From: DATAUD01 sp036268455
GTDB taxonomy: Bacteria; Verrucomicrobiota; Verrucomicrobiia; Limisphaerales; Palsa-1400
Reading direction: 5' to 3'
NCBI GenBank assembly: GCA_036268455.1
Contig: DATAUD010000106.1
Location: forward strand, 1 to 64,000
DNA: 64,000 nt
Below, one piece after another: positions 23,647-32,711 of the stretch (positions are counted from its first letter, which is position 1; every line of letters starts with the position of its first letter). Both the position numbers and the translations under genes were made by a program. Under the pieces are notes generated by a model, which made no database searches, was not told where the DNA came from, and saw only the letters and a program-made list of their open reading frames with translations.

Positions 23647-24789
23647 ATGACCCACAGAATCACCATTGGGCTCGCGATTCTGGCGCTATCAGCCATTGCC
23701 TTTCCATCGGTCGCCAACTGTGAGCAGAAGGAGCCAGTTTTTGACGGCAAGCCATTGAGCTACTGGATGGAGCGTCTCGACAATCTGTCGGACACCGCCG
23801 CGAGAGCGGCCATCAAGGAAATAGGCACCAATGCGTTGCCTGATTTAATGCGGATGTTGCGGCAACTTCAGTCGGCAGCGGACCAGAGTGACGGTCGTGC
23901 AGTAACCAGATCAATCTCCCTCGGCGGCGGCGTGACACTGCATCCGTCACCGGACCAGAGTCGCGTTCGGCCTCTCTATGCCGTTGCCTGTCTCGGACCA
24001 GCGGGCCAACCCGCCCTGCCGGAAATTGTGCCCCTCCTTTCAAACAGTAACTACCAAATCAAGATATCAGCGTTCTTCGCCTTACAGTCAATCGGTCCGG
24101 ACACGCAGACGGTAAGTTCCGTGGTGCCAATCCTATTCCAAGCGTTGGGAGATCGGGAATGGACCATGCGTTTGGCCGCCTTAAACGCGATAGCTGCGTT
24201 GCGCCCGCGCCCGCCGGAAACCACGCCGACTTTTATTCGATTTTTGGATGATCCCAGCGAAATTGTCAGGGAAGAAGCCATGCGCTGGCTGGTGGCGCAA
24301 ACCAACGCCATCGTTCTTCCGAGGTTGGATAAACAATTGCACGATAAGGACAGCTATGTTGTTGTCACAGCGGCCTCCCAAATCGGAGCCTTTGGCCCCG
24401 CTGCCGCTACGTCCGAGCCGCGTCTAAGACAATTGCTTAACGACCCGTTGCTCACCGTTCGCCAATCCGCCAGCAACGCGCTCGCCACGATTACTGGCCA
24501 ACCGATTTTCCGCTCCGCTCCGAAAGAAAATGCGGATCTCACCTTCAATATGCCAGGGGTGCCGTTGCAACAGATTCTCGATATTTACGGGCATCTGGCG
24601 GGGAAAAAAGTGACGATGACGGCGACGTCAGCGCCTGGTCAAACGCTACGCGTGATAACGGCCCAACCGTTGACCAAAAGCGAAGCCTTGCAACTCTTCG
24701 ACGAAGTGCTGAAGGAGCAAGCGGGGTTGGTCATCGTCCACGGCCAAGACGGCTCCCTAACTGCCATCGCAAAGCCGCGAAACGGCTGA
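23647..24789 (+). CDS. Secreted HEAT-repeat protein with secretin-like N0 (STN) C-terminal domain
   Basis: 380 residues. An N-terminal export signal (HRITIGLAILALSAIAFPSV) is followed by HEAT repeats with clear periodic units near 110-290 (PLYAVACLGPAGQPALPEIV, RLAALNAIAALRPRPPET, VREEAMRWLVAQTNAI). The last 75 residues (NMPGVPLQQILDIYGHLAGK, ITAQPLTKSEALQLFDEVLK) resemble the N0/STN domain found in secretins and TonB-dependent receptors. HEAT repeats serve as protein-interaction scaffolds. A periplasmic adaptor is plausible but the partner is not in this window. Confidence 0.75.
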   Translation: MTHRITIGLAILALSAIAFPSVANCEQKEPVFDGKPLSYWMERLDNLSDTAARAAIKEIGTNALPDLMRMLRQLQSAADQSDGRAVTRSISLGGGVTLHPSPDQSRVRPLYAVACLGPAGQPALPEIVPLLSNSNYQIKISAFFALQSIGPDTQTVSSVVPILFQALGDREWTMRLAALNAIAALRPRPPETTPTFIRFLDDPSEIVREEAMRWLVAQTNAIVLPRLDKQLHDKDSYVVVTAASQIGAFGPAAATSEPRLRQLLNDPLLTVRQSASNALATITGQPIFRSAPKENADLTFNMPGVPLQQILDIYGHLAGKKVTMTATSAPGQTLRVITAQPLTKSEALQLFDEVLKEQAGLVIVHGQDGSLTAIAKPRNG

Positions 24790-24851
24790 CGCTGATTCCC
24801 TCTCGGTCTTGCGCGTCCGTGCCCACCCTATCCACTGGGGTGACCACCCGG

Positions 24852-24879
24852 TTGACCGCAGGGTTTTATTTGGTTGAAT
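24852..24879 (+). promoter_or_regulatory. Weak promoter-like element upstream of the RCC1 gene
   Basis: TTGACC (24852-24857) is followed after 16 bases by TTGAAT (24874-24879), just upstream of a perfect palindrome. The -10-like element is poor, so this is only a candidate; its interest is the position of the palindrome immediately downstream. Confidence 0.25.
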
Positions 24880-24885
24880 TAAATT

Positions 24886-24900
24886 CTTCACAATGTGAAG
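24886..24900. promoter_or_regulatory. Perfect 7-bp inverted repeat, possible operator
   Basis: CTTCACA-A-TGTGAAG is a perfect palindrome with a one-base centre, 57 bases before the RCC1 gene ATG. Its short symmetric form resembles a dimeric repressor site overlapping a start region. No matching regulator gene is adjacent, so the assignment is structural only. Confidence 0.4.
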
Positions 24901-24957
24901 GATGTCGGAAGTCAAAACCATAGTCCCAAAGGGGCTAAGACTAATTCTGAAAAAACT

Positions 24958-26847
24958 ATGATAACCAAGCGAAATTTGATTCCAGTCTGTCTTCTGTTTA
25001 CTCTGCTAGCGCAGCCGGTCATTGTTGGGGCGCAACCGGTTGTAACCAATATTGCCGCGGGGTTGTATGACAGCTTGTTTATCATGAGCGATGGCAGTTT
25101 ATGGGGTATGGGCGAAAATGAGTATGGTCAATTGGGGATCGGCTCCAATAACAATACGAATCTGCCGGTCAAGATCACCAACGGGGTTGTGGCCGTCGCG
25201 GGAGGGGGCTTTCACACGCTGTTTGTCAGGAGCGATGGGAGTCTGTGGGCAATGGGCGATAATCAATATGGCGAGCTGGGCGACGGCACTTTGAACAGCA
25301 CCAACCTGCCTGAAATGATTTTGCCCGGTAATGTCATGGCGGTGGCCGCCGGGGTGTATCACAGTCTGCTCCTGAAAAGCGACAGCAGTCTTTGGGGGAT
25401 GGGCTATAACCATGACGGTGAGTTGGGCAATGGCACTTTCGGCAGTACAAACCAGACCAATCGGCCCATATACATCGATACAAATGTCATTGCAATCGCG
25501 GCGGGAAATTATCACAGCTTATATCAAAAAGACGACGGCGGTCTCTGGGGCACGGGTTCCAATCCGCAAGGGGCTTTGGGCACCGGCAACGACAACAACG
25601 TCTATACACCCGTTGAAATCACCAACTACGTGTTTGGTTTTGCCGCGGGCGGGAACCATAGCCTGTTTTTTTATGATGATCCTGATGACCCCAATCTGTG
25701 GGCGATGGGTGACAACTCTTACGGCGAGTTTGGCAATGCCAATAATAACAATACAAGCAGGCCTGAATTGGTTACTGACTTGATCGTCGGATTTTTCGGA
25801 GTCATCACACCGGCAAGCGTTGCGACTGGGAGCGACCACACCTTGTATCTCGCGGGAGACGACAATGCCTTACTTGGCACGGGACGGAACGATTATGGAG
25901 AGCTGGGTGATGGCAGTTATATCACGACCAACAATACCGTGGAGGCTGGATTGGATTTCATTCAGCAACTTGCGGCTGGGGCTTACCACAGCATGTGTCT
26001 AGTGTCGGACGGCAGCCTGCGGCTCATGGGCAATAATGGCGGTGGGGAGTTGGGGGATGGGACGCTGGCCAACGTCAATACACCCAATCTGGTTGTTCCC
26101 GGCAATCTGGTGGTGAATGGAGGTTTCGAAACGGGGGATTTTACGGGATGGACAAGAACGACTCCTGGGTACAAGGACACGATCATCAACAGCTATTATC
26201 CACCGGATGGGGCCCAGTACACGCATTCAGGCATGCACGCGGCTCAATTTAGCGACATTAATTTGGGAGGGTTGGGCGGTTCGACTGAAAGTCAGATAAC
26301 GCAAACATTGCCGACGCAACCCGGAACCAATTATTTAATCACGTTCTGGCTGGATGCCCTTACTAACAGTTCGGCTCTTGTTTCATGGAACGGCAACACG
26401 GTGCTGAGAACAAGCGTCGCAGTAGATACGAATTATGATTTGATCTACACCAACTTTCAAATAGTGGTCCCTGCAACGGGAACCAATAGCGTTCTTCAAT
26501 TTCAATTTCCGGGGATTTTCGATCGTCAGGCGACAACGACCGCTCTTGATGATGTCAGCGTGGTCCCGCTGCCGTCGAATTACAATCAAATCACCGCCCA
26601 ACTCGTGAATGGAGGCAATGTGCGCTTGTCTTACTTGGGTCTTAGCCCGGTATTATATCCGGACAATCCTTACCAGGTCTATTTTTACGCATTAGATCGC
26701 ACGTTCAACCTGGAAACGCCGAACTGGGCGCCGCAGGCGACGAACTACCTTGATAATTTCGGCGGTGTGGTTTTCACCAATACGCCCAACGCCCTGACGA
26801 ACGCTTTTTGGCGTATTCGTTATGTTGGGCCCGGTTATCCTTTTTAG
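24958..26847 (+). CDS. Secreted RCC1-repeat beta-propeller protein with C-terminal modules
   Basis: 629 residues from ATG 24958 (MITKRNLIPVCLLFTLLAQP, signal peptide); an in-frame GTG at 24895 adds 21 residues ahead of the signal. Seven or so RCC1 units follow, each of the form LWGMGxNxYGxLGxG (for example GSLWAMGDNQYGELGDGT) with HSL-type strands, making a seven-bladed propeller. After residue about 385 comes a carbohydrate-binding-like domain (NLVVNGGFETGDFTGWTR), then a C-terminal module ending NAFWRIRYVGPGYPF. RCC1 propellers bind proteins or ligands; the target here is unknown. Probably exported or surface-attached. Confidence 0.85.
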   Translation: MITKRNLIPVCLLFTLLAQPVIVGAQPVVTNIAAGLYDSLFIMSDGSLWGMGENEYGQLGIGSNNNTNLPVKITNGVVAVAGGGFHTLFVRSDGSLWAMGDNQYGELGDGTLNSTNLPEMILPGNVMAVAAGVYHSLLLKSDSSLWGMGYNHDGELGNGTFGSTNQTNRPIYIDTNVIAIAAGNYHSLYQKDDGGLWGTGSNPQGALGTGNDNNVYTPVEITNYVFGFAAGGNHSLFFYDDPDDPNLWAMGDNSYGEFGNANNNNTSRPELVTDLIVGFFGVITPASVATGSDHTLYLAGDDNALLGTGRNDYGELGDGSYITTNNTVEAGLDFIQQLAAGAYHSMCLVSDGSLRLMGNNGGGELGDGTLANVNTPNLVVPGNLVVNGGFETGDFTGWTRTTPGYKDTIINSYYPPDGAQYTHSGMHAAQFSDINLGGLGGSTESQITQTLPTQPGTNYLITFWLDALTNSSALVSWNGNTVLRTSVAVDTNYDLIYTNFQIVVPATGTNSVLQFQFPGIFDRQATTTALDDVSVVPLPSNYNQITAQLVNGGNVRLSYLGLSPVLYPDNPYQVYFYALDRTFNLETPNWAPQATNYLDNFGGVVFTNTPNALTNAFWRIRYVGPGYPF

Positions 26848-26946
26848 CAGGCAGAGCGCGCGAATTGCCGCAAGTTGTTCACAAATGCGACGCCCCTTTT
26901 AAGGATTGCGCTTTTCTCAATCAGCGGATGATTTAGTTTATCCTAA

Positions 26947-29361
26947 ATGACCGAAGTCGAGTTATCCGACCCGTTGCTGGCGAAGCTTGCCGGATGGGAA
27001 GCTACGAAGCATGCCCGCGGCCTGCTTGCCGCTGGGCGCGTTCTGACTTCCGAATGGCAAGCGCCGGAATTGCGCGGGACCGTTCAGGAAGGTCAGACCA
27101 CCTACCGCGCCGGTCTGGTTATTCGTAGCGCGTCGGATGCCGACAACCTTTGCACTTGCCGCGATTCCAGGCAACGGGGGTTGATTTGCGCTCATTCGGT
27201 GGCCGTCGGACTGCACTTTATTCACGGGGCACCGCAAGCCGCGAAACCAGCGGCGACCGCGTCTGCCGATGCGATTTTGCCGAAGGCGCGGGGACCGGAA
27301 ATGCCGCTGGCGACTACGTTCAAGTTGCGGCTGAACGGAGGATTGGCCGGCTTGCAGGCAAAACTGGAATGTGATCCGGGCAAATCCCCGCAAGCCGGAG
27401 CTATGCGTTTGGCCCGCAACGGATTCATCGGGCCGGACGCCGCGGGATTTTATTATTTGCGGGGCCAGGACGCCGTGTTGAATTTTTTTGCGCGTGACTA
27501 CCCGCGAATTGAAAAGGACTGGGAGGTCACACTTGAGGAACGACTGGAAAAGAGCACGGAAAAATTGGAACGGGTTCAGCCGCAATATCAAATCACCCCT
27601 TCGGGCGAACAATGGTTCGACCTCAGCGTCACCTATGACACGCCCGGCGGCGAACCTCTGCCGGCCTCCGAAATCCAGCGGCTTCTGCTCACGGGCCAGA
27701 GCCACACTCGTTTGAAGAACGGCAAATTTGCGCTGCTCGACACGGGCGCCGTCGAAGAATTGCAGGAGGTGCTGGTCGATTGCTCGCCGTGCCAGCACGC
27801 GGGCGTTTATCGTCTCAGCAATACCCAGGCGGGATTTCTCGACGCCACTTTGCGCGCACGGCCCGGCTTAAATGTTCACGCGCCACGGGCATGGACGGAG
27901 CGGACGGCCCTTCAGCGTGGCGAAATCAAACTTCAACCGCCGCCGCTGGGCGATTTGGAAAACGTGTTGCGTCCGTATCAGAAAGAAGGCGTGGCGTGGC
28001 TGCGCTTTTTGCGGGCAAATAATTTTGGCGGAATCCTGGCGGACGAAATGGGGCTGGGCAAAACATTGCAAGTGCTGGCGCTTTTGCGTTCGATCAAGGC
28101 CGATCCACCGCAACCCGCGCTGGTGGTTTGTCCCACATCGCTTGTATTCAATTGGGAAGCCGAGGCCCGCAAATTCACGCCCGAATTGCGCGTGCTGGCG
28201 GTGCACGGCGCGGACCGGTCCGCCCTTATTTCCCAAATCCCCGCGCACGATCTGGTGATCACCAGTTATGCGTTGCTGCGCCGCGATTCAGAACACTATC
28301 GCGGACTGGAATTCGACACGCTTGCGCTGGACGAGGCCCAGCACATCAAAAACAGGCAGACCCAAAACGCCCAGGCGGTAAAAACGATTCGCGCGCCGCA
28401 CAAATTGGTTTTGACAGGGACGCCGATGGAGAATTCCGTCCTCGATCTCTGGTCCATTTTCGATTTTCTGATGCCAGGCTACCTTGGCGCCGCGCCGGAT
28501 TTTCGCGAGCGCTACGAAATTCCCATTACGCGCGATAGGAATGCCGCCGCGCAAACTCGCCTGGCCCGGCGATTGCGCCCATTTGTCCTTCGGCGCGCCA
28601 AGCGCGAGGTTGCGGCGGACCTGCCGGAGAAAATCGAGCAAATCGGCTATTGCGATCTCGGCGAGGAACAGCGCGCGCACTATCAGCAAGTCCTCGAAGC
28701 GGGCCGCCGCGAAATCCTTGACGCTGTCAATGCGAATGGCCTTGCCAAAAGCCGGATGCTTGTGCTCACCACGCTCCTTCGGCTGCGCCAGATTTGCTGT
28801 GACGTGCGCCTTCTCAAAACCGGCGAGCCTGGCAAGCCCCCTGCCCCATCCGGCAAACTCGAATTCTTCCGCGAATTGATCGAGGAAACGCTGGATGGCG
28901 GCCACCGCGCGCTCGTATTCAGCCAATTCACCACGATGCTCGGCCTGTTGCGCGAGGAATTGGCCGCGCAAAACATCGAATGCTGCTACCTGGACGGCTC
29001 GACAAAAGACCGCGCGACGGTTGTGCAGAAATTCCAGGGCGACCCCACCGTGCCAGTGTTTCTCATCAGTTTGAAAGCCGGCGGGACGGGACTGAACCTC
29101 ACCGGGGCCGATACTGTGATTCATTTTGACCCGTGGTGGAACCCCGCCGTCGAAGCGCAAGCGACCGACCGCGCGCACCGCATCGGCCAGCGCAACGTGG
29201 TGACCAGTTACAAACTGATCACGCGCGGCACCGTTGAGGAGAAAATCCTGAATCTCCAGGCCCGGAAACGCGCGCTTACCCAGGCTGTATTGGATGGCGA
29301 GGACCAATTTACGAACTCCCTTAACTGGGACGAAATCCGCGAATTGATCGGGCTGAGTTAA
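26947..29361 (+). CDS. SNF2/RapA-type DEAD-like helicase with SWIM zinc finger
   Basis: 804 residues. The N-terminus carries a SWIM zinc motif: C69-x-C71 and C81-x-H83 within CTCRDSRQRGLICAHS. A long middle region precedes the SNF2 motor with Walker A DEMGLGKT (about 365-372), DEAQHIKN (about 461), LVLTGTPMENSV and, in the second lobe, ATDRAHRIGQ. Such bacterial SWIM-SNF2 proteins are translocases that act on DNA or RNA polymerase complexes; they are widespread in Verrucomicrobiota and usually stand alone, as this one does. The true role in this lineage is not established. Confidence 0.93.
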   Translation: MTEVELSDPLLAKLAGWEATKHARGLLAAGRVLTSEWQAPELRGTVQEGQTTYRAGLVIRSASDADNLCTCRDSRQRGLICAHSVAVGLHFIHGAPQAAKPAATASADAILPKARGPEMPLATTFKLRLNGGLAGLQAKLECDPGKSPQAGAMRLARNGFIGPDAAGFYYLRGQDAVLNFFARDYPRIEKDWEVTLEERLEKSTEKLERVQPQYQITPSGEQWFDLSVTYDTPGGEPLPASEIQRLLLTGQSHTRLKNGKFALLDTGAVEELQEVLVDCSPCQHAGVYRLSNTQAGFLDATLRARPGLNVHAPRAWTERTALQRGEIKLQPPPLGDLENVLRPYQKEGVAWLRFLRANNFGGILADEMGLGKTLQVLALLRSIKADPPQPALVVCPTSLVFNWEAEARKFTPELRVLAVHGADRSALISQIPAHDLVITSYALLRRDSEHYRGLEFDTLALDEAQHIKNRQTQNAQAVKTIRAPHKLVLTGTPMENSVLDLWSIFDFLMPGYLGAAPDFRERYEIPITRDRNAAAQTRLARRLRPFVLRRAKREVAADLPEKIEQIGYCDLGEEQRAHYQQVLEAGRREILDAVNANGLAKSRMLVLTTLLRLRQICCDVRLLKTGEPGKPPAPSGKLEFFRELIEETLDGGHRALVFSQFTTMLGLLREELAAQNIECCYLDGSTKDRATVVQKFQGDPTVPVFLISLKAGGTGLNLTGADTVIHFDPWWNPAVEAQATDRAHRIGQRNVVTSYKLITRGTVEEKILNLQARKRALTQAVLDGEDQFTNSLNWDEIRELIGLS

Positions 29362-29547
29362 AGCTTCGCTGCTTAGAAACTGTGCCGCTCTGCATAGTTC
29401 CTTTGCCATAAAACCTCAGAATTGAACGGAAAAAATCAGAAAAGACCAGAAAAACACCCCAGGCGAAGCGAAGTCACCATTGGCATGGCCTGTGCTTGTT
29501 CCCTTACAGCATCTCGGGCAACATTCCGGTTGTGAATAGATAAGCGT

Positions 29548-32500
29548 ATGTGGATTGTCCGGCTGGCCCTCAATCGGCCTTATACTTTCGTGGTCATCGC
29601 GCTGATGATTTTATTGGTCAGCCCGGTGGTCATTCTCCGTACGCCCACGGACATCTTTCCGGACATCAGCATTCCTGTCGCCAGCGTCGTATGGTCTTAT
29701 GCCGGCATGTCAGCGCAGCAAATGGCCGCGCGCATCGTCACGCCAAGCGAGCGCGGGCTGACCACCACCGTCAATGACATCGAGCACATCGAGTCGCAGT
29801 CCCTGAACGGGATTGCCGTGATCAAGGTATTTTTTCATCCCAACGTAAAGATTGACATGGCCATCGCGCAAATCACGGCGATTTGCCAGGCAAGCGTTCG
29901 CAGTCTGCCGCCGGGAATTACGCCGCCGCTCATCATCACTTACAACGCCTCCAGCGTCCCCATCCTCCAATTGAGCTTGAGCAGCAAAACGCTATCGGAA
30001 GCGCAGGTGAACGACCTTGGGGCAAACTTTCTCCGGGTCGGCCTGGCAACGGTTCAAGGGGCCGCCATGCCCAACCCTTACGGGGGAAAGATGCGGGAAA
30101 TCATGGTCGATATCGACACCTCCGCTTTGAATGGAAAGGGGCTTTCTCCCAGCGACGTGGTGAACGCCATCGGCGCTGAAAACCTGATCCTTCCCGCCGG
30201 AACCGAGAAGATTGGAGACAGCGAATACGCAGTCGAGTTGAATGGCAGCCCTGACTCCATCAAGCAATTGAATGACATACCGCTCAAGGAGGTGAACGGC
30301 CACATGATCTATATTCGCGACGTGGCGCACGTGCGCGACGGATTCGCTGTACAACAAAACATTGTGCGCAGCGACGGCGTCCGCGCTTCGCTGTTGACGA
30401 TCATTAAATCCGGCGCCGCTTCAACATTGGACATTGTGGACCGCATCAAGAAAGCCGTTCCGCAAGTGGCCAAGACATTGCCGAAGGGGTTGGAAATCCG
30501 CACTCTGCTTGATCAGTCGTTGTTCGTGCGGGCGGCGGTTCAATCCGTGATTCGGGAAGCAGTAATCGCGGCCTGCCTGACGGCCCTGATGATTCTTATC
30601 TTCCTTGGCAACTGGCGGACAACTTTCGTCATTGTCATTTCAATTCCGCTGGCGATCCTCTGTTCCATTATCACACTCAGCGCCCTGGGCGAAACGATGA
30701 ACATTATGACGCTGGGAGGATTGGCGCTGGCGGTTGGAATCCTCGTGGACGATGCGACGGTGGAAATCGAGAACATCGAACGCAATCTCCGCCAAGGGAA
30801 GGAACTGCGGACAGCGATTTTGGATGGCGCGGCGCAAATTGCCGTGCCGGCCTTTGTTTCGACGCTGTGCATTTGCATTGTCTTTGTCCCCATGTTTTTT
30901 CTGACGGGCACGGCGCGATACCTGTTCGTGCCGCTGGCCGAGGCGGTGGTTTTCGCCATGCTGGCATCTTACATACTTTCGCGCACGGTTGTGCCGACAC
31001 TGGTGATGTACTTTCTCCGCCATCATGTGCATGACACCGGGTCGGAAGCCAAAGGATGGTTTGGCCGGTTTCATGCCGGGTTTGAATCGGGATTTGAGCG
31101 GCTGCGAAACGTTTACCGCAGTTGGCTCAACGCCTGTCTGCATCACAGGAGGTTTTTTGCGATTTGCTTCCTGGGTTTCTGCGTGGCGTCGTGCTTTATG
31201 ACGCCATTTCTTGGCCAGGATTTCTTCCCAAAAGTGGACGCCGGCCAGATGCGGCTCCATGTTCGCGCCAAGACGGGCACCCGCGTGGAAGAAACAGCCG
31301 TTATATGCGATCACGTTGAAGAACTGATTCGACGGACGATTCCGCGCGGGGAGTTGGAAAGCATCGTGGATAATATCGGCCTGCCCACCAGCGGCATTAA
31401 TACTTCCTACAACAACGGCGGAACAATTGGCCCGTTTGACGCCGAAATTCTAATTTCACTCAATCAGGAAAAACACCATCCCACTCAAGACTACATCCGA
31501 AAACTTCGCCGTGATTTGAACAGCGACTTTCCAGGGGTCTCCTTCTTTTTTCAACCCGCCGATATCGTGAGCCAGGTCCTGAATTTCGGCTTGCCGTCCC
31601 CGATTGACATTCAGGTCGTCGGTCACAACCAGGTGGACAATTACCATATCGCCAACGATATTGCCCGCCAACTCCGCCGGATTCCGGGCGCGGTGGATGT
31701 ACACGTCCAGCAGGCATTCGATTTGCCAAGTTTGCAAGTGGCGACGGACCGCACAAAAGTTCAAGAAGTTGGTTTTACGCAGCGGGATGTGGCGTCGAGT
31801 CTTCTCGTCGCATTGAGCGGGAGTTTTCAGACGGCGCCGTCATTTTATCTAAATCCCGCCAACGGGGTGACCTACCAAGTGGTTTCACAAGTGCCCCAGT
31901 ATCATCTGGATACTTTGCAGGCGCTGGCCGACATTCCGGTTACCGGGTCAAGCGGGGCGGTGCCCCAATTGCTCGGCAATCTGGCCACAGTCTCCCGGGG
32001 TTCCGAACAGGACGTCGTGAGCCATTATAATATTCAGCCAGTCATTGACGTTTATGGCGATGTGCAGGGCCGCGACCTTGGCGGGGTCGCCAAAGACTTT
32101 CAAAAGATCGTGAGTTCCGCCCAGAAAAAACTTCCGCGAGGCAGTTCGATCATTGTGCGAGGACAGGTTCAGACGATGAAGTCTTCCTTTGTTGGGCTGG
32201 GGTTTGGCCTGCTCTTCGCCATCGCGCTGGTCTATCTGCTCATCGTCATCAACTTCCAATCCTGGAGCGACCCGTTCATCATCATCACGGCGTTGCCGGG
32301 GGCGTTGTGCGGCATCGTGTGGATGCTATTCTTGACGCGCACCACGCTCAATGTGCCTTCGCTGATGGGCGCTGTCATGAGTATCGGCGTGGCCACTGCC
32401 AATAGCATTCTCGTGGTCACATTCGCCAAGGAAAGGCTTGAGGAGACCGGCAACGCGTTCACCGCCGCGCTGGATGCCGGTTACATCCGGCTGCGTCCGG

Positions 32501-32706
32501 TGACAATGACGGCGCTGGCAATGATTATCGGCATGGTTCCGATGGCGCTTGGGCTGGGCGAGGGCGGCGAACAGAATGCGCCTCTGGGCCGGGCGGTGAT
32601 CGGCGGTCTGCTATTCGCGACGGTCGCCACGCTGTTTTTTGTCCCGGTGATTTTTTGCCTGATCCGAGGTAAAACAGCCGATAAGGAAAACGGGCAGACA
32701 ACTTAG
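29548..32706 (+). CDS. RND efflux transporter, inner-membrane subunit (AcrB/HAE1-like)
   Basis: 1052 residues, the usual length of RND pumps. TM1 lies near 10-30, a large periplasmic loop follows, and TM4 holds the proton-relay pair Asp401-Asp402 in AVGILVDDATVEIENIERN. The second half has the matching loop and TM helices (ALAMIIGMVPMALGLGEGG, FATVATLFFVPVIFCLIRG). It exports small hydrophobic or toxic compounds using the proton gradient. Followed after 5 bases by the adaptor and then the outer-membrane channel, a complete tripartite pump. No regulator gene is adjacent. The sequence does not give the substrate. Confidence 0.95.
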   Translation: MWIVRLALNRPYTFVVIALMILLVSPVVILRTPTDIFPDISIPVASVVWSYAGMSAQQMAARIVTPSERGLTTTVNDIEHIESQSLNGIAVIKVFFHPNVKIDMAIAQITAICQASVRSLPPGITPPLIITYNASSVPILQLSLSSKTLSEAQVNDLGANFLRVGLATVQGAAMPNPYGGKMREIMVDIDTSALNGKGLSPSDVVNAIGAENLILPAGTEKIGDSEYAVELNGSPDSIKQLNDIPLKEVNGHMIYIRDVAHVRDGFAVQQNIVRSDGVRASLLTIIKSGAASTLDIVDRIKKAVPQVAKTLPKGLEIRTLLDQSLFVRAAVQSVIREAVIAACLTALMILIFLGNWRTTFVIVISIPLAILCSIITLSALGETMNIMTLGGLALAVGILVDDATVEIENIERNLRQGKELRTAILDGAAQIAVPAFVSTLCICIVFVPMFFLTGTARYLFVPLAEAVVFAMLASYILSRTVVPTLVMYFLRHHVHDTGSEAKGWFGRFHAGFESGFERLRNVYRSWLNACLHHRRFFAICFLGFCVASCFMTPFLGQDFFPKVDAGQMRLHVRAKTGTRVEETAVICDHVEELIRRTIPRGELESIVDNIGLPTSGINTSYNNGGTIGPFDAEILISLNQEKHHPTQDYIRKLRRDLNSDFPGVSFFFQPADIVSQVLNFGLPSPIDIQVVGHNQVDNYHIANDIARQLRRIPGAVDVHVQQAFDLPSLQVATDRTKVQEVGFTQRDVASSLLVALSGSFQTAPSFYLNPANGVTYQVVSQVPQYHLDTLQALADIPVTGSSGAVPQLLGNLATVSRGSEQDVVSHYNIQPVIDVYGDVQGRDLGGVAKDFQKIVSSAQKKLPRGSSIIVRGQVQTMKSSFVGLGFGLLFAIALVYLLIVINFQSWSDPFIIITALPGALCGIVWMLFLTRTTLNVPSLMGAVMSIGVATANSILVVTFAKERLEETGNAFTAALDAGYIRLRPVTMTALAMIIGMVPMALGLGEGGEQNAPLGRAVIGGLLFATVATLFFVPVIFCLIRGKTADKENGQTT

Positions 32707-32711
32707 AATTT

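Noticed and set aside
24790..24885. Terminator candidate after the HEAT-repeat gene (ACCC tatccact GGGGT)
   Set aside because: Stem too short and no T-run follows.
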